A DNA stretch of 64,000 nucleotides, taken from assembly GCF_011382985.1 (NCBI RefSeq), contig NZ_CP049933.1, forward strand, positions 2,294,001 through 2,358,000. The letters run 5' to 3'. The position numbers and the translations under genes are program-made. This DNA comes from Leucobacter coleopterorum. Lineage in GTDB: Bacteria > Actinomycetota > Actinomycetes > Actinomycetales > Microbacteriaceae. The first letter of the stretch is position 1; each line of letters begins with the position of its first letter. This document shows, in pieces, positions 26,579 through 35,810 of this stretch. A model generated the notes under the pieces. It was not told the origin of the DNA. It saw nothing but the letters and a program-made list of their open reading frames with translations, and did not search any database.

Positions 26579-27806
26579 ATGACCTCTCTTCTCATCGACA
26601 ACATCGGCGAACTGACCACGAACGACGATGCCCTCGGTAATGGCGGGCGACTGCACGACGCGGCCGTCGTCGTCGAGAACGGGCGGGTCGCATGGGTGGG
26701 GCCTCAGCGAAGGCACCGGCAACCGACGAGCATTTCGATGCCGCGGGGCGAGCCGTGCTGCCCGGCTGGGTCGACTCGCACACGCACATGGTGTTCGCGG
26801 GGGATCGCACCACTGAGTTTGAAGCGCGCATGGCCGGCGAGGCGTATGCTGCCGGGGGTATCAACGTGACAGTGGAGGCGACTCGGACCGCCAGCGATGA
26901 TGAACTTGCCGCGAATCTTGCGCGCCTTGTTGCCGAGGCTCGGCGCGGAGGCACCACCACGATGGAGACCAAAACCGGGTATGGGCTGACCATTGATGAC
27001 GAGGTTCGTGCAGCCAGGCTCGCGGGCGAGCACGTCGACGCGGTCACATTCCTCGGCGCGCATGTGGTGCCCGAGGGCGGGGATCCCGACGCTTACCTCG
27101 GCCTCGTCACCGGACCGATGCTCGCAGCAGTCGCGCCACATGTTAGCGCGGTCGACGTGTTTTGTGAGGCCGGAGCTTTTGATGAGGCCTCAACACGGCG
27201 CGTACTCGAAACGGCAAAAACGGCGGGCCTTGCAACGCGCGTGCACGGCAATCAGCTCGGGCACGGGCCTGGCGCACAGCTCGCAGTCGAGCACGGCTCG
27301 TTGAGCGTAGACCACCTCGGGTTTCTCACGCCAGCAGACATCGAAGCGCTCGCGGGGTCGTGGAACAGCAGTAACTCCGGCAGTAATTCTCGCGGCACGG
27401 TCGCCACGGTGCTCCCAGCCTGTGACCTGTCTACACGGATGCCACTTGCACCAGCGCGGGAGCTACTCGACGCGGGCGCGATCCTCGCCATCGCTTCGAA
27501 CTGCAACCCAGGGACCTCTTACACCTCATCGATGGGCTTCTGCGTGGCAACGGCGGTGCTGCAGATGGGGCTCTCTATCCAGGAGGCAGTGCGGGCCGCA
27601 ACCCTCGGCGGCGCAATCGCGCTCGGGATGCACGAGAACGGCTGGCTTGATCCGCGAGGCACAGCGCAACCGGCGGTCGGCAGTATCGTTCCGGGGCGAG
27701 AGCAGACCTGCAATTGCTCGATGCCCCCTCCGCAACCCACCTGGCCTACCGCCCCGGCATGCCACTCACGAAAGCCGTGTGGTGCGCGGGTGTTCGGGCC
27801 GCTTGA
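26579..27806 (+). CDS. hutI: Imidazolonepropionase (two homopolymer frameshifts)
   Basis: Third step of histidine breakdown: opens the imidazolone ring to give formiminoglutamate. The frame breaks at GGGG 26698-26701 and GGGG 27693-27696. One G at each gives 409 residues with continuous homology, ending at TGA 27804-27806. Marks are the metal-binding [16 protein letters not shown], the His region R-V-H-G-N-Q-L-G, and [14 protein letters not shown] near the active site. The second break would otherwise replace the last roughly 37 residues with unrelated sequence. Lies downstream of hutU. Confidence 0.93.
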
Positions 27807-27923
27807 ACCTATACCAGCCCGTTATTCCTTCTCCCACTGAACTAACCCTTGAACGGCGAGATGCCGACCAGACTGCTGTTTTGCCGGTTATTGCTGCTTT
27901 GCGGGCGAGGTCGAATCACCCGT

Positions 27924-28457
27924 TCAACCTTCGACATCCCGCAAACGCCTAAAAAAGTCGATGCCAAGCTGGTGCGCTGAGAGCCCATATTCCAGGGTCG
28001 CAACTTGATAACCAAACACGTGAGCCTGTTCTGCAGGCACGCTCACTTCCTGAAGATCAGCGCCCAGTGCGCTCAACTCGGCCCGATCCTGCTCAAGTCG
28101 CTGCACGATGTCACTCAGCACTGCCCGGCGCACCTCTGGCGTGTCAAGAAGTCCCAGGAAAAACAGTTTTGAGAGCGCAGCAGTCTCGACGTTTGATCCC
28201 GTAATGGGACCCGTCAACCATTCGAAAAACACTTCGACCCCAACCGCAGTCGGTCGATAAGTCTTCTTCTTCCTCCCACTCTCAACCGTCGCCTCAAACT
28301 CGACCTCACCACGAGCCAGCAGCCCGTTGAGCGCTCCACGCAACGCCCCCAAACTCGCTCGATAGATCAGCGAAGCACCCTGCTCGAAGTGTTTATTGAG
28401 CAGGTACAAGGTTTGCGGGCCTCCAAGCATCAAGAGTCCTAAAATCACGTTCGCCAA
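27924..28457 (-). CDS. PadR-family regulator
   Basis: A 177-residue repressor: an N-terminal winged helix (L-G-L-L-M-L-G-G-P-Q-T-L-Y-L-L, wing near G-R-K-K-K-T-Y-R-P-T) and a C-terminal helical dimer domain. I prefer a TTG start at 28457 because AAGGAG lies just upstream; the frame is open to 28478 with another TTG. It is divergent from the serine hydrolase gene, with a perfect palindrome between them, so it likely represses that gene and itself. The effector is unknown. Confidence 0.82.
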   Translation of the reverse strand: MANVILGLLMLGGPQTLYLLNKHFEQGASLIYRASLGALRGALNGLLARGEVEFEATVESGRKKKTYRPTAVGVEVFFEWLTGPITGSNVETAALSKLFFLGLLDTPEVRRAVLSDIVQRLEQDRAELSALGADLQEVSVPAEQAHVFGYQVATLEYGLSAHQLGIDFFRRLRDVEG

Positions 28458-28477
28458 GTTGTCTCCTTCATGCAACA

Positions 28478-28496
28478 ATATTACTTAAAGTAATAT
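28478..28496. promoter_or_regulatory. Palindrome ATATTACTTAAAGTAATAT, probable PadR operator
   Basis: A 19-base perfect palindrome (9-base arms around one A), strongly AT-rich in GC-rich DNA. It lies directly upstream of the padR ribosome site and 24 bases before the divergent hydrolase start. Known PadR operators have the same style of AT-rich dyad. Confidence 0.75.
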
Positions 28497-28519
28497 CTGT
28501 ACTCGCGGAAGACACCCAC

Positions 28520-29572
28520 ATGACATCTTCACTAAGCGCATCTGCAACGATCGCCTCTCTCAACGCCCACTTTACGCGCGCCGCTCGCAGACGAACGCGA
28601 AGGGGCCTCCCTTCTCCACAGGTGCTGGTCAAGGCCCCCGGCTTCGAGTACAGCTTCGGCGATCGTGCACTTCCGTTCCACACCGCTTCCATCGGCAAAC
28701 TCGCAACCGCAACCATGATTATGAAGCGGATTGCCGCTTCGGAGTTTGAGCTCTCAACCCCCGTGGCCGAGTTACTTCCCTCGCCCATAATCTCTGGACT
28801 CTTCTCCGGCACAGGCGCGACAGTTCAGCATCTCCTCGCGCACACTTCTGGAGCCGCTGACTATTTTGGAGGCCCCACCTCGCAGGGGCCCAACTTCATA
28901 AAACTTGTTTTGGACCAACCAGACCGCACCTGGAAACCAGAGCATCTTCTTTCGTTTAGCCGCGAAAAACAACAGCCAATCGGGGTACCCGGTGAACGGT
29001 TTCACTACTCAGACACCGGCTATATTCTGCTTGGTTTGATCCTCGAGGCCGTCACCGCAAAGCCACTCACGAAACTCCTGAGGGAGCAAATATTTACTCC
29101 CGCCGATATGAAGAACAGCGTGTTCTGGCTACGCGAACCGGGGCCCACTCACATCTCCCCCGCTTGGCTAGATGGCGTTGAGGTCAGTGGCTTCAGAAGT
29201 CTCACATGCGACTGGGCTGGAGGCGGGATCGTCAGCACGCTCGACGACCTCGCGCGTTTTGCCACCGGCCTCGCCGACGGAACACTTCTCACGGCAGAAC
29301 AGCTCACGCTCATGACCACACCCCAGAACCGGTTTCGCAGGGGCATCGAGTACGGCTTGGGGGCCATGCAGTTGCGGTTCGAGGGTTTCATGCCGCTACT
29401 TCGCGGTCTCCCAACTCCCGTCGGTCACATTGGGGTTCTCGGCACGCACTGTTTCATAGACCCAGAAACCGAAACGACGGTGGTTCTCAACTTCCACGAC
29501 ACTCGCGAGATGGTCGCTAGCTTCCGGTCTCACATTCACATTGTACGACAACTCCATAAGCTTCGGACCTAA
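28520..29572 (+). CDS. Serine hydrolase, beta-lactamase class C/DD-peptidase fold
   Basis: A 350-residue enzyme without a clear signal peptide, so probably cytoplasmic. The nucleophile motif S-I-G-K (S-x-x-K) is near residue 58, the second motif Y-S-D-T-G near 163 (the usual Y-x-N has Asp here), and a C-terminal H-I-G replaces K-T-G near 300. Members include esterases, D-amino-acid amidases and EstB-like proteins. Target of the PadR regulator by position. The change from Asn to Asp in the second motif is seen in some esterase-like members and argues against a true beta-lactamase; this is an inference. Confidence 0.85.
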   Translation: MTSSLSASATIASLNAHFTRAARRRTRRGLPSPQVLVKAPGFEYSFGDRALPFHTASIGKLATATMIMKRIAASEFELSTPVAELLPSPIISGLFSGTGATVQHLLAHTSGAADYFGGPTSQGPNFIKLVLDQPDRTWKPEHLLSFSREKQQPIGVPGERFHYSDTGYILLGLILEAVTAKPLTKLLREQIFTPADMKNSVFWLREPGPTHISPAWLDGVEVSGFRSLTCDWAGGGIVSTLDDLARFATGLADGTLLTAEQLTLMTTPQNRFRRGIEYGLGAMQLRFEGFMPLLRGLPTPVGHIGVLGTHCFIDPETETTVVLNFHDTREMVASFRSHIHIVRQLHKLRT

Positions 29573-29739
29573 ATAGCTAGCCTGCCAATCCCCAACACCG
29601 CGCGCCGCAGCAACCGAACTTGGGATCATGCCGTTTGGGGTTCGTGCCGCACGAATTCACTTGCTCAAAAGCACTTTCCGCAACTTTGCCTAGGCTTGCC
29701 TTCGATGCGGAATCCTCAAAATGGGTGCACACTGCATAT

Positions 29740-31734
29740 ATGAGCCATTTAAGCGTTGCAATTCGCAATTACCCCGCGGTGGCCGCGACTCTCGTTGTCG
29801 CCCTGTTCGGCCTCGTGTCGCTCGCCATGCCAGCGCCTCTGACGCACGCGGCCCCCTTTGTGATTGGAGCCTACGCGCTCATCGTTGCCGCTTGGCAGGC
29901 CATCAGCATGGTGCGCAAGCTCCTCAAGGGCAATGCCGGGCTCGACATTCTCGCGGTCATGGCCATCACCGCTGCCGTGCTCGTTGGCGAACCGTGGGCT
30001 GCCCTCGTCGTTGTGCTGATGCTCACCGGCGGCGAGGCCCTTGAGGATTACGCGCAGAATCGCTCGCGCAGAGAACTCGACGCACTTCTCAACCGAGCCC
30101 CGCGTCAAGCGACCCGCGTTCTCACCCCGGCTGGTGCTTCCTCCGAAGAGCTTGAAACCATTTCTATTGACGAGGTGAAGCTCGGAGACACTCTGCTCGT
30201 GCGACCGGGCGAACTCGTTCCCGTTGATGCAGAATTACTTTCCACAGATGCCGAGTTCGATGAGTCGTCGCTCACGGGCGAGAGCCTTCCTGTGCATCAC
30301 GCACAGGGCGACAGCATCGCCAGCGGTGTAGTGAACGGCACAACAGCGGTGCATCTGCGCGCGACCGCGCTTGCGGCAGACAGCCAGTACCAGCAAATCG
30401 TGGCACTCGTAGAGGTTGCGCAACAGAGCAAGGCCAAGGCGGTAAGGCTTGCCGACCGCTACGCGGTGCCCTTCACGCTCGTCTCAGTGGCTATTGCGGC
30501 GATTGCCTGGGTAGCAAGTGGGGATCCCGTTCGCTTCGCTGAAGTTTTGGTGGTAGCAACTCCGTGCCCGCTGCTGATTGCGGCGCCGGTGGCTTTTTTG
30601 GGTGGCATGAGCCGAGCGGCGCGTGCCGGTCTGATCGTAAAAGGCGGTAGCACACTCGAGCAACTCGCAAGAGTGCGATCCGTTGCCTTCGACAAGACTG
30701 GAACACTGACAACGGGGCACCCCGAGCTTGAGCGTGTGGAGCCAGCATCAGGACACTCTGCCGAAGAGGTGCTGCAGTTGGCGGCGACGGCAGAGGTCTA
30801 CTCGTCTCACGTACTCGCTGCAGCGGTCATCACGACCGCAGAAAAGGCCAATCTCACTCCTTTGCCGGTAGAAACGGCAGCGGAGAGTGCAACAAACGGG
30901 GTTGAGGCAACCCTCTCGCCCAGTTCCTCGGAGCTTGCGACGGCCCCGACTTCCAAAGAGGCAGAGCACTTGAACCGCGGGCTGATCCGCGTTGGTAAAC
31001 CAAGCTGGGTTGGCCAGTTCGCACCAGATCTTCGCCAGGTCGAACTCAACCCTGGAGAACTGGCCATTTACGTTGCACGCGATGGCCACTACGTCGGTGC
31101 GCTCATCATGCGCGATGGTTTGCGCCCAGATGCCCTCGCAACAATCACCGAACTTCGAGAACTCGGCCTAGAGCGAATGCTCGTGGTTACCGGCGACGTC
31201 GCGAAGACGGCACGACCAATCGCTGCGGCCCTTGGCATCGCCGAGGTTCACGCCGAGTGTCGCCCACAAGACAAAGTACGCATCGTTGCAGAGGTGCAGC
31301 CGCGGCCGCTACTCATGGCCGGGGATGGCCTCAATGACGCGCCAGTGCTCGCCGCCGCAGATGTTGGCTTTGCTATGGGGGCTCGCGGCGCGACGGCGGC
31401 CAGCGAGTCTGCAGCGGTCGTCAACCGCTTCGATAGTCTCGCCAGCCTATCGACAGCGGTTCGCATTGGGCAAGACACCGTGCGAATCGCTTTGCAGAGC
31501 ATTTGGCTCGGGATCGCCATCAGTGTCGGACTCATGCTTGTCGCCGCGTTCGGGTTTCTCCCCGCGTTACTCGGCGCTTGGATGCAAGAAGCCGTGGATC
31601 TGGTGGCGATCCTGTGGGCTTTGCGAACGATAGCGCCTAAATCTAAGAGGCAAAGATCAGCACCCCCTCAAACGCCTACGCGGGAGGCCCCTACGCGCCA
31701 ATCTTCTCCCGCACCGCACGCGGAAGCGACATGA
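29740..31734 (+). CDS. P1B-type heavy-metal ATPase with TPC motif
   Basis: A 664-residue membrane pump without an N-terminal metal-binding domain. It has the TGES loop (S-L-T-G-E-S), the metal-site motif A-T-P-C-P-L-L in the sixth helix (about residue 272), phosphorylation site D-K-T-G-T-L-T (about 310) and hinge G-D-G-L-N-D-A-P (about 529). The conserved His-Pro of P1B pumps appears as S-S-H-V-L-A, with Val in place of Pro. TPC rather than CPC or SPC makes metal choice uncertain (copper, zinc or cobalt). ATG 29740 follows an in-frame stretch that looks non-coding. The last 44 bases overlap the end of the MmcQ-like gene on the other strand. Confidence 0.9.
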   Translation: MSHLSVAIRNYPAVAATLVVALFGLVSLAMPAPLTHAAPFVIGAYALIVAAWQAISMVRKLLKGNAGLDILAVMAITAAVLVGEPWAALVVVLMLTGGEALEDYAQNRSRRELDALLNRAPRQATRVLTPAGASSEELETISIDEVKLGDTLLVRPGELVPVDAELLSTDAEFDESSLTGESLPVHHAQGDSIASGVVNGTTAVHLRATALAADSQYQQIVALVEVAQQSKAKAVRLADRYAVPFTLVSVAIAAIAWVASGDPVRFAEVLVVATPCPLLIAAPVAFLGGMSRAARAGLIVKGGSTLEQLARVRSVAFDKTGTLTTGHPELERVEPASGHSAEEVLQLAATAEVYSSHVLAAAVITTAEKANLTPLPVETAAESATNGVEATLSPSSSELATAPTSKEAEHLNRGLIRVGKPSWVGQFAPDLRQVELNPGELAIYVARDGHYVGALIMRDGLRPDALATITELRELGLERMLVVTGDVAKTARPIAAALGIAEVHAECRPQDKVRIVAEVQPRPLLMAGDGLNDAPVLAAADVGFAMGARGATAASESAAVVNRFDSLASLSTAVRIGQDTVRIALQSIWLGIAISVGLMLVAAFGFLPALLGAWMQEAVDLVAILWALRTIAPKSKRQRSAPPQTPTREAPTRQSSPAPHAEAT

Positions 31735-32077
31735 ACACCAGCTCATACGACTCCGCTATCAACTCTTCAAGCAGGCTGACCTCAACTGACCCGTCGAGGG
31801 TGATCGTGATCCAGTGTTGTTTGTTCATGTGGTAGCCGGGGTGGATCGCCGCAAAGTCTCGCACCAGAAGCTCATTGCGCAGCACGGGGCCTTTCAGCGT
31901 GAGCCTCAGCTGTTCGCTTTCGCGCTCGGGTTCGCCGAGCAGCGCAAACATCTTGTTTGCGACTTTGTACACACGCGCTCCTGGCCCGAACGGGTAACTC
32001 GACTCCGATCCGGCATAGCGTTTCAAACAGGCATCAACACCGGCGTGCGAGCTGAGATCAGGTTCGGCTTCAGTCAT
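31691..32077 (-). CDS. MmcQ/YjbR-family protein
   Basis: A 128-residue protein of the CyaY-like fold. It has the family pattern Y-P-F-G-P-G-A-R-V-Y-K-V-A-N-K-M-F-A-L followed by L-K-G-P-V-L-R-N-E-L and H-P-G-Y-H-M-N-K-Q-H-W-I-T-I. Members are called DNA-binding by annotation, but the function is not settled. It is convergent with the P-type ATPase, whose end it overlaps. Confidence 0.85.
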   Translation of the reverse strand: MTEAEPDLSSHAGVDACLKRYAGSESSYPFGPGARVYKVANKMFALLGEPERESEQLRLTLKGPVLRNELLVRDFAAIHPGYHMNKQHWITITLDGSVEVSLLEELIAESYELVFMSLPRAVREKIGA

Positions 32078-32125
32078 GGCAACAGTGTACGCAGCGCCGG
32101 GGTTTGGGCCACAACCGCGGCAGTT

Positions 32126-33061
32126 TTACTGCCAGGCTTCCTGAAGGCGAACAAGACGTCGCCTTGCCGCAAGCTCGGCGGCACTCCTCGGGCCGATCAG
32201 GTATTCGGCACCGCTCAGCACGAGTTTTGTCGCCGTGTGGATCGGAAGTCGGTCGCGCTGCGAGAGTCCCAGCATCTCACGATGCCGAGGCTGCAGGGTC
32301 GAGACTGCAGCGCAAAACACGACCCGGTAAGAGGCCCGCAGCGCCCTGCTCAACGGTGGACGACGAATAAAACGCACGATCTCGCTGACTTCGGGGCCGC
32401 CTCGAAGTTCCCCTTTGTCGGTCGCGTCGTCGATGGCGGCCCGTAGGGCGGCCGCACTGCGGGGAGGATCGGAGACGTTCATCAGCTCAGCAGCTTTTGC
32501 CCACTCGGCGACGTAACCGTCCGCACCGCCCGGGATCGATCGCCCCCAGTGCTCGTGCGCCGTGAGAAACGCATCAGTAAAAGCGATGTGCACCCACCGC
32601 GCAAGCTCCGGATCGTTCGCAGAATACGACCTGGTCACACCGCGACCGTCGGTGTATTCACCGCGCACCCGCTCGTGCATCGCCTGTACCATTCGAGTTC
32701 CAGCGATTGCCTGTGACGTGCTCCCAAAAGTGACGGTGTGAATCCACTGGATCGTGCCAGCAAGCCGCCCGAGCGGGTCCTCTTGATAGCGCGAGTGATC
32801 CCGAACCCCAGCCAGAGCCCCCGGGTGCAGTGCCTGCAACAGTAACGCTCGCACTCCCGCAACCAGTGTAGGCATGCTGCTATGAACGACCCAGGCTGCG
32901 CTGTTCTCACCGAACAGCCCCTCGTCTTCGCCGTCTTCGAGACGTACCAACCATGTGGGGAGTTGTTTGGAGTGGCCTGAAAGTGTCTCGATCAGCCGCG
33001 TACGCATCGGCGAGACCATTCGTTCGAGAACCTGGCTCATAATGTCCATGCTAACTGCCAT
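32126..33061 (-). CDS. MpaB/DUF2236-family putative oxygenase
   Basis: A 311-residue protein of the family that includes fungal MpaB and bacterial latex-clearing proteins. It has the heme-region pattern L-L-L-Q-A-L-H-P-G-A-L-A-G-V near residue 75, followed by D-P-L-G-R-L-A-G-T and a second His region A-F-T-D-A-F-L-T-A-H-E near 165. These His residues are likely heme ligands by family comparison. No signal peptide is seen. The substrate is unknown. It is downstream of the MMPL transporter on the same strand, but a terminator lies between. Confidence 0.83.
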   Translation of the reverse strand: MAVSMDIMSQVLERMVSPMRTRLIETLSGHSKQLPTWLVRLEDGEDEGLFGENSAAWVVHSSMPTLVAGVRALLLQALHPGALAGVRDHSRYQEDPLGRLAGTIQWIHTVTFGSTSQAIAGTRMVQAMHERVRGEYTDGRGVTRSYSANDPELARWVHIAFTDAFLTAHEHWGRSIPGGADGYVAEWAKAAELMNVSDPPRSAAALRAAIDDATDKGELRGGPEVSEIVRFIRRPPLSRALRASYRVVFCAAVSTLQPRHREMLGLSQRDRLPIHTATKLVLSGAEYLIGPRSAAELAARRRLVRLQEAWQ

Positions 33062-33102
33062 GCCCTGAGAAGAAACGAGTCTTGGAAAGACTGGAAACGT
33101 TG

Positions 33103-33147
33103 AGAGGTGACGAGGTTCAGGGGTTCGCCCTTGACCTCGTCACCTCT
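33103..33147 (-). terminator. Terminator of the MMPL gene
   Basis: 20-base arms AGAGGTGACGAGGTTCAGGG (33103-33122) and CCCTTGACCTCGTCACCTCT (33128-33147), two mismatches, loop of 5. It starts 9 bases after the MMPL stop. No T tract is obvious. Confidence 0.7.
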
Positions 33148-33155
33148 GGGACTCA

Positions 33156-35252
33156 CTAGGCAGTTGCGACCCGTGACTTCGCCTCATCGCTAGTGTTGTC
33201 AGTTTCAACCGAGCCTTTGAGCTTGCGTGGCCACCAGAAGCTGTCTCCGCAGAGGAAGGTCAGCGCAGGCACAATCACGGTGCGCACAAGCAACGTGTCG
33301 AGAAGCACACCGATGCAGACAATGACTCCAATCTGCGTCAGCGTAATCAGCGGCAGAACTCCGAGCACTGCGAACACGGCCGCCAGCAAGATACCCGCAC
33401 TCGTGATCACCCCACCGGTCGCTGCGAGCGCGCGGATCATGCCAGCACGGGTGCCATGTGCATCCGCTTCTTCTTTCGCGCGCGTTACAAGGAAGATGTT
33501 GTAGTCAACCCCGAGTGCAACCAAAAACAGGAAGCTGAAGAGGATCACGTTTGTGTCGACCCCTGGGAAGTCAAGCACTGTCTGAAAGAGCAGCCAGCTT
33601 GCCCCAAGGCTCGCAAAGAATGACCCCACCACGGTCAGCAGAAGCAGCACTGGTGCGACCAGTGACCGCAGCAGAACCAGGAGCACGAGGAACACGATTG
33701 CGAGGATGAACGGAATAATCAGAGCCTGATCACGCTCTTGGGCGGTCTGCGTGTCAAGCGCTTGTGCGTCGAGACCACCAACGAGCGCATCTGCTCCACT
33801 CACATCGTGTACCGCGTCGCGAAGATCAGTGATCGTATTGAGAGCCTTAGCGGTCTCTGCCTCAGCTTCAAGCACGGCTGAGATCTCAGTAATGGTGCCG
33901 TTTGATTCGCCAACCGTGGCAGAGGCAACACCATCAACTTTCTTGGCGACCTGCGCAACTGCGTCGGCCTGATCGGCATTCGCAATAATGACGGCGGGCG
34001 ATCCGCTTCCGCCCGGGAACGCATCGGCGATAATTTCTTGGCCCAGCACTGCCTCGGGTGTGGCCCGAAACTGCTCGGTCTGCGAGAGCCCGACCTGGAT
34101 ATTGGCGGTCCCCAGCGAGAGTCCACCAAGAATTGCGAGTCCGAGGATAGCCACAAGAAGCGGCTTCTTCGATACAGCGGTGCCGAGTTTGAACCAGACT
34201 CCACGCTCCTGGCGGCTCTTCGCACCAAACTTGGGAATGTATGGCCAGAACAGTCCGCGACCAAAAAGCAGCAGTGCAGCCGGAAGCACCAGAAGAGCAA
34301 ACAGCATCGCAACAACCACACCGGTCGCACAGGCAATGCCGAGGGCGCGGTTTCCGTTGAGTTCTGCGAGCAGCAACGTCAGGAGGCTGAGCACAACCGT
34401 GCCACCACTCGCGATCACCGCGGGGCCAGCACCACGCAGCGCGCGTGTCATGGCATCACGACGATCCTCAAAATGGAGCAACTCGTCGCGGTAACGAGAG
34501 ATGAGCAGCAGCGCGTAGTTTGTTCCAGCACCAAACACGAGCACCGAAAGAATGCCAGTGGTGGATGCATCCAGTTCAATACCGATGAGGGCGGCAACTC
34601 GCGTCGCCACAATTCCAGCGAGTCCATCCGCAAGGCCAATGACCACCAGCGGCACAAGCCAAAGCCACGGGCTGCGGTAGGTTACGATCAGCAGAATACC
34701 GACCACCATCACTGTCGTCAGCAACAGCGTAAAGTTTGCACCGTCGAACACCGCAGCAATATCTACCGCAAAACCTTCAGGGCCCGAGAGCTTTACGGTC
34801 AATCCTTCGGGCATGTCTGCCGCGGCAGACTCGCGGATTTCTGCGGCGCGTTCCGCCTGCTTCTCAACGTTCTCCTGAACGGCGAGCGGCACTACAATAA
34901 TGGCGACCTTGCCATCCTCGGAGAATGTCGCGGGAGGCACAAAGCCATCTGTAGAAACCTCGTAGAATGTTGGCGAAGCCTGCATCACGAAGTCTTTTTG
35001 CTCCGACGTGAGCTTGTTCTCATCGTCGTTGCTGTAGACAAGAATCGCTGAGGTATTTCCGGCTCCGGGCAACTCCTTTTGGAGCGCAGTAACTCTTGCT
35101 GATTCGACCGAATCTTTCAGGCCAACCCCGGGTGAGGTCTCGCCAGACGAACCCGATCCAACCGAAAAGAGAAGAGCAGCAATAATGCCCGTCATCACAA
35201 GCACGATCCAAGACGTGCGTTTTCCAGTGACAGTACTCAAAATGTGTTTCAC
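33156..35252 (-). CDS. MMPL-family RND transporter
   Basis: A 698-residue proton-driven exporter with the duplicated RND layout: one helix and an external loop (residues about 40-185), six helices (about 185-370), a second loop, then a final helix group (about 515-680). G-V-D-Y-N-I-F-L and F-G-A-G-T-N-Y-A-L-L hold the conserved helix-4 and helix-10 residues; the usual G-x-D-Y is present only in the second. Actinobacterial MMPLs export lipids, siderophores or drugs. A divergent MarR regulator with a palindrome between suggests an inducible drug-type exporter. Confidence 0.92.
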   Translation of the reverse strand: MKHILSTVTGKRTSWIVLVMTGIIAALLFSVGSGSSGETSPGVGLKDSVESARVTALQKELPGAGNTSAILVYSNDDENKLTSEQKDFVMQASPTFYEVSTDGFVPPATFSEDGKVAIIVVPLAVQENVEKQAERAAEIRESAAADMPEGLTVKLSGPEGFAVDIAAVFDGANFTLLLTTVMVVGILLIVTYRSPWLWLVPLVVIGLADGLAGIVATRVAALIGIELDASTTGILSVLVFGAGTNYALLLISRYRDELLHFEDRRDAMTRALRGAGPAVIASGGTVVLSLLTLLLAELNGNRALGIACATGVVVAMLFALLVLPAALLLFGRGLFWPYIPKFGAKSRQERGVWFKLGTAVSKKPLLVAILGLAILGGLSLGTANIQVGLSQTEQFRATPEAVLGQEIIADAFPGGSGSPAVIIANADQADAVAQVAKKVDGVASATVGESNGTITEISAVLEAEAETAKALNTITDLRDAVHDVSGADALVGGLDAQALDTQTAQERDQALIIPFILAIVFLVLLVLLRSLVAPVLLLLTVVGSFFASLGASWLLFQTVLDFPGVDTNVILFSFLFLVALGVDYNIFLVTRAKEEADAHGTRAGMIRALAATGGVITSAGILLAAVFAVLGVLPLITLTQIGVIVCIGVLLDTLLVRTVIVPALTFLCGDSFWWPRKLKGSVETDNTSDEAKSRVATA

Positions 35253-35265
35253 AACTCTGCCTTAG

Positions 35266-35278
35266 TTAGATTTTCTAA
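35266..35278. promoter_or_regulatory. TTAGATTTTCTAA dyad, probable MarR operator
   Basis: Short dyad TTAG-ATTTT-CTAA in the AT-rich gap (35253-35325) between the MMPL gene and the divergent marR gene, close to the MMPL start. Overlapping TTAGTTAG and CTAATTACTAG elements extend it on both sides. Confidence 0.5.
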
Positions 35279-35325
35279 TTACTAGATAGTGCAGCTAAAC
35301 TATCGGAAAATAGGAGTCCTCGCAA

Positions 35326-35810
35326 ATGGAAAATAAGAAGGGTCAGCCCGAAAGACCCAGGGTGCGAAGCCAGAGCTTGAAACTGCTGAACATCCTCGAA
35401 ATCAGCGGCGCGTTTGAGAAACAACTTGCCAAAAAACTCAATGTCAACGGCACCGACCTTGAGACCATGGAACACCTGATCAAATCAGGCCCCTCAGCCC
35501 CACCGAGATTGCGCGCCGCCTCGACATCACCACCGCAGCGGTGACCTCGTCGATCGACCGCCTCACTGGCCTCGGCCACGTTGAACGCACACCAAACCCC
35601 ACCGACCGGCGCGGAGTTATTGTGACGGCAAAACCCGACTCTGCCGCGCAAGCGATGTCGTTCTTACTGCCGATGATCTACTCGGTCGATGGTGTTCTTG
35701 ACCGCTTTAGCGAAGAAGAGCAAGAACTGGTGGGGCGCTACCTTGAGCAGGTTTCAGCAGCCTACGCTGAGCATCTAGACGACGGCGCTCACTCGCCCGT
35801 GGATGCGTGA
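35326..35810 (+). CDS. MarR-family regulator (one homopolymer frameshift)
   Basis: A winged-helix repressor. The frame breaks at CCCC 35490-35493. One added C restores K-S-G-P-L-S-P-T-E-I-A-R-R-L and a 161-residue protein. The recognition part is T-T-A-A-V-T-S-S-I-D-R-L followed by the wing R-T-P-N-P-T-D-R-R-G-V-I-V-T, both typical of MarR. It is divergent from the MMPL exporter, its likely target. The 3' end overlaps the end of the IclR gene on the other strand by 36 bases. Confidence 0.87.

Noticed and set aside
34038-35051. Long plus-strand open frame opposite the MMPL transporter gene
   Set aside because: The MMPL gene on the minus strand has continuous membrane segments and family motifs; the opposite frame is rich in Arg and His with no domain.
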